In this document: piece by piece, positions 18,068-18,468 of the stretch | Layout of the letters: each line of letters begins with the position of its first letter | Position numbering within the stretch: position 1 is the stretch's first letter | Source of the DNA: Hepatocystis sp. ex Piliocolobus tephrosceles | Lineage: Eukaryota > Apicomplexa > Aconoidasida > Haemosporida > Plasmodiidae | NCBI GenBank assembly: GCA_902459845.2 | Contig: CABPSV020000351.1 | Coordinates: 1-18,468 of the forward strand | DNA length: 18,468 bases | Direction of reading: 5' to 3' | Notes under the pieces: model-generated | Seen by the model: the letters and a program-made list of their open reading frames with translations, nothing else | What the model was told of the DNA's origin: nothing | Database searches by the model: none | Program-made: the position numbers and the translations under genes

Positions 18068-18468
18068 AATACATGTAAAAATGTAAAAACGTAAAAATGT
18101 GAATATGTAATATGTAAAAATGTAAAAATATAAAAATATAAAAATGTAAATATGTGAATATGTAAATATGTGAATATGTAAAAACACAAAAATGTAAAAA
18201 CACAAAAATGTAAAAACACAAAAATGTAAAAACACAAAAATGTAAAAACACAAAAAACGTAAAAACACAAAAACGTAAAAACACAAAAACATAAAAGCGC
18301 AAAAGCGTAAAAACACAAAAACGTAAAAACACAAAAACATAAAAGCGCAAAAGCGTAAAAACGCAAAAACGTAAAAACACAAAAACATAAAAGCGCAAAA
18401 GCGTAAAAACGCAAAAACGTAAAAACACAAAAACATAAAAGCGCAAAAGCGTAAAAACGCAAAAACGT
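18068..18468. repeat. 8-bp / 48-bp higher-order minisatellite running off the right edge
   Basis: The array begins as degenerate AAAATGTA/AATATGTG units, becomes a 16-bp repeat (GTAAAAACACAAAAAT) at about 18176-18250, then a 48-bp higher-order repeat. The marker AAAAGCGC recurs at 18293, 18341, 18389 and 18437, exactly 48 bp apart. Each 48-bp unit is six 8-bp subunits: AAAA plus ACAT, GCGC, GCGT, ACRC, ACGT and ACAC. It lies from about 175 bp upstream of the RabGAP ATG to the window end. Three minus-strand frames stay open through it only because 48 is a multiple of three. Confidence 0.95.

Noticed and set aside
18020..18462. Three overlapping minus-strand frames of about 136-140 codons, rich in Phe, Leu, Cys, Arg and Val
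   Set aside because: They exist because the 48-bp repeat is a multiple of three and lacks stops in these frames. Composition is repetitive, and all three frames are equally open.
1..18468. tRNA, rRNA or transposon content
   Set aside because: I looked for tRNA T-loop/anticodon patterns, terminal inverted repeats and transposase or reverse-transcriptase motifs and found none.

Overview
The window looks like nuclear DNA of a malaria parasite (genus Plasmodium). Noncoding DNA is extremely A+T-rich, with long poly(dA) and poly(dT) tracts and TA microsatellites. Proteins are rich in Asn and Lys, with low-complexity inserts. Introns are short and AT-rich, with GTAAGT/GTAAAA-type donors and T-rich TATAG/TTTAG acceptors. 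One gene encodes a Plasmodium-type Rab11A. The many intergenic minisatellites and A+T content suggest an AT-rich species rather than the GC-richer vivax/knowlesi group, but I cannot name the species.

Layout from left to right: (1) a 5' exon of a minus-strand gene that continues off the left edge (172-265); (2) a large, apparently single-exon minus-strand gene (1575-5837) for a 1420-residue protein with an N-terminal coiled coil, a charged low-complexity middle and about six PH-like repeats, flanked by minisatellites on both sides; (3) Rab11A, minus strand, five exons (7662-9294); (4) a SNAP-25/SNAP-29-like Qb+Qc SNARE, minus strand, assembled here from five small exons (10935-12545), no one of which shows its identity alone; (5) a divergent promoter region; (6) a plus-strand mitochondrial inner-membrane protease of the S26 signal-peptidase family (13616-14647); (7) a convergent intergenic region with an 11-bp telomere-like minisatellite; (8) a minus-strand TBC1D13-like RabGAP (15683-17893); (9) a 48-bp higher-order repeat upstream of that gene, running off the right edge.

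Three genes (Rab11A, the SNAP-type SNARE and the RabGAP) belong to the Rab/SNARE vesicle-traffic machinery, and the PH-repeat protein may bind membranes. Whether this neighbourhood means anything functionally is inference; eukaryotic genes this far apart have separate promoters. The strongest points are the reconstructed dual-motif SNARE, the PH-like repeat protein, and several independent minisatellite families, including a telomere-like one and a 48-bp higher-order array.
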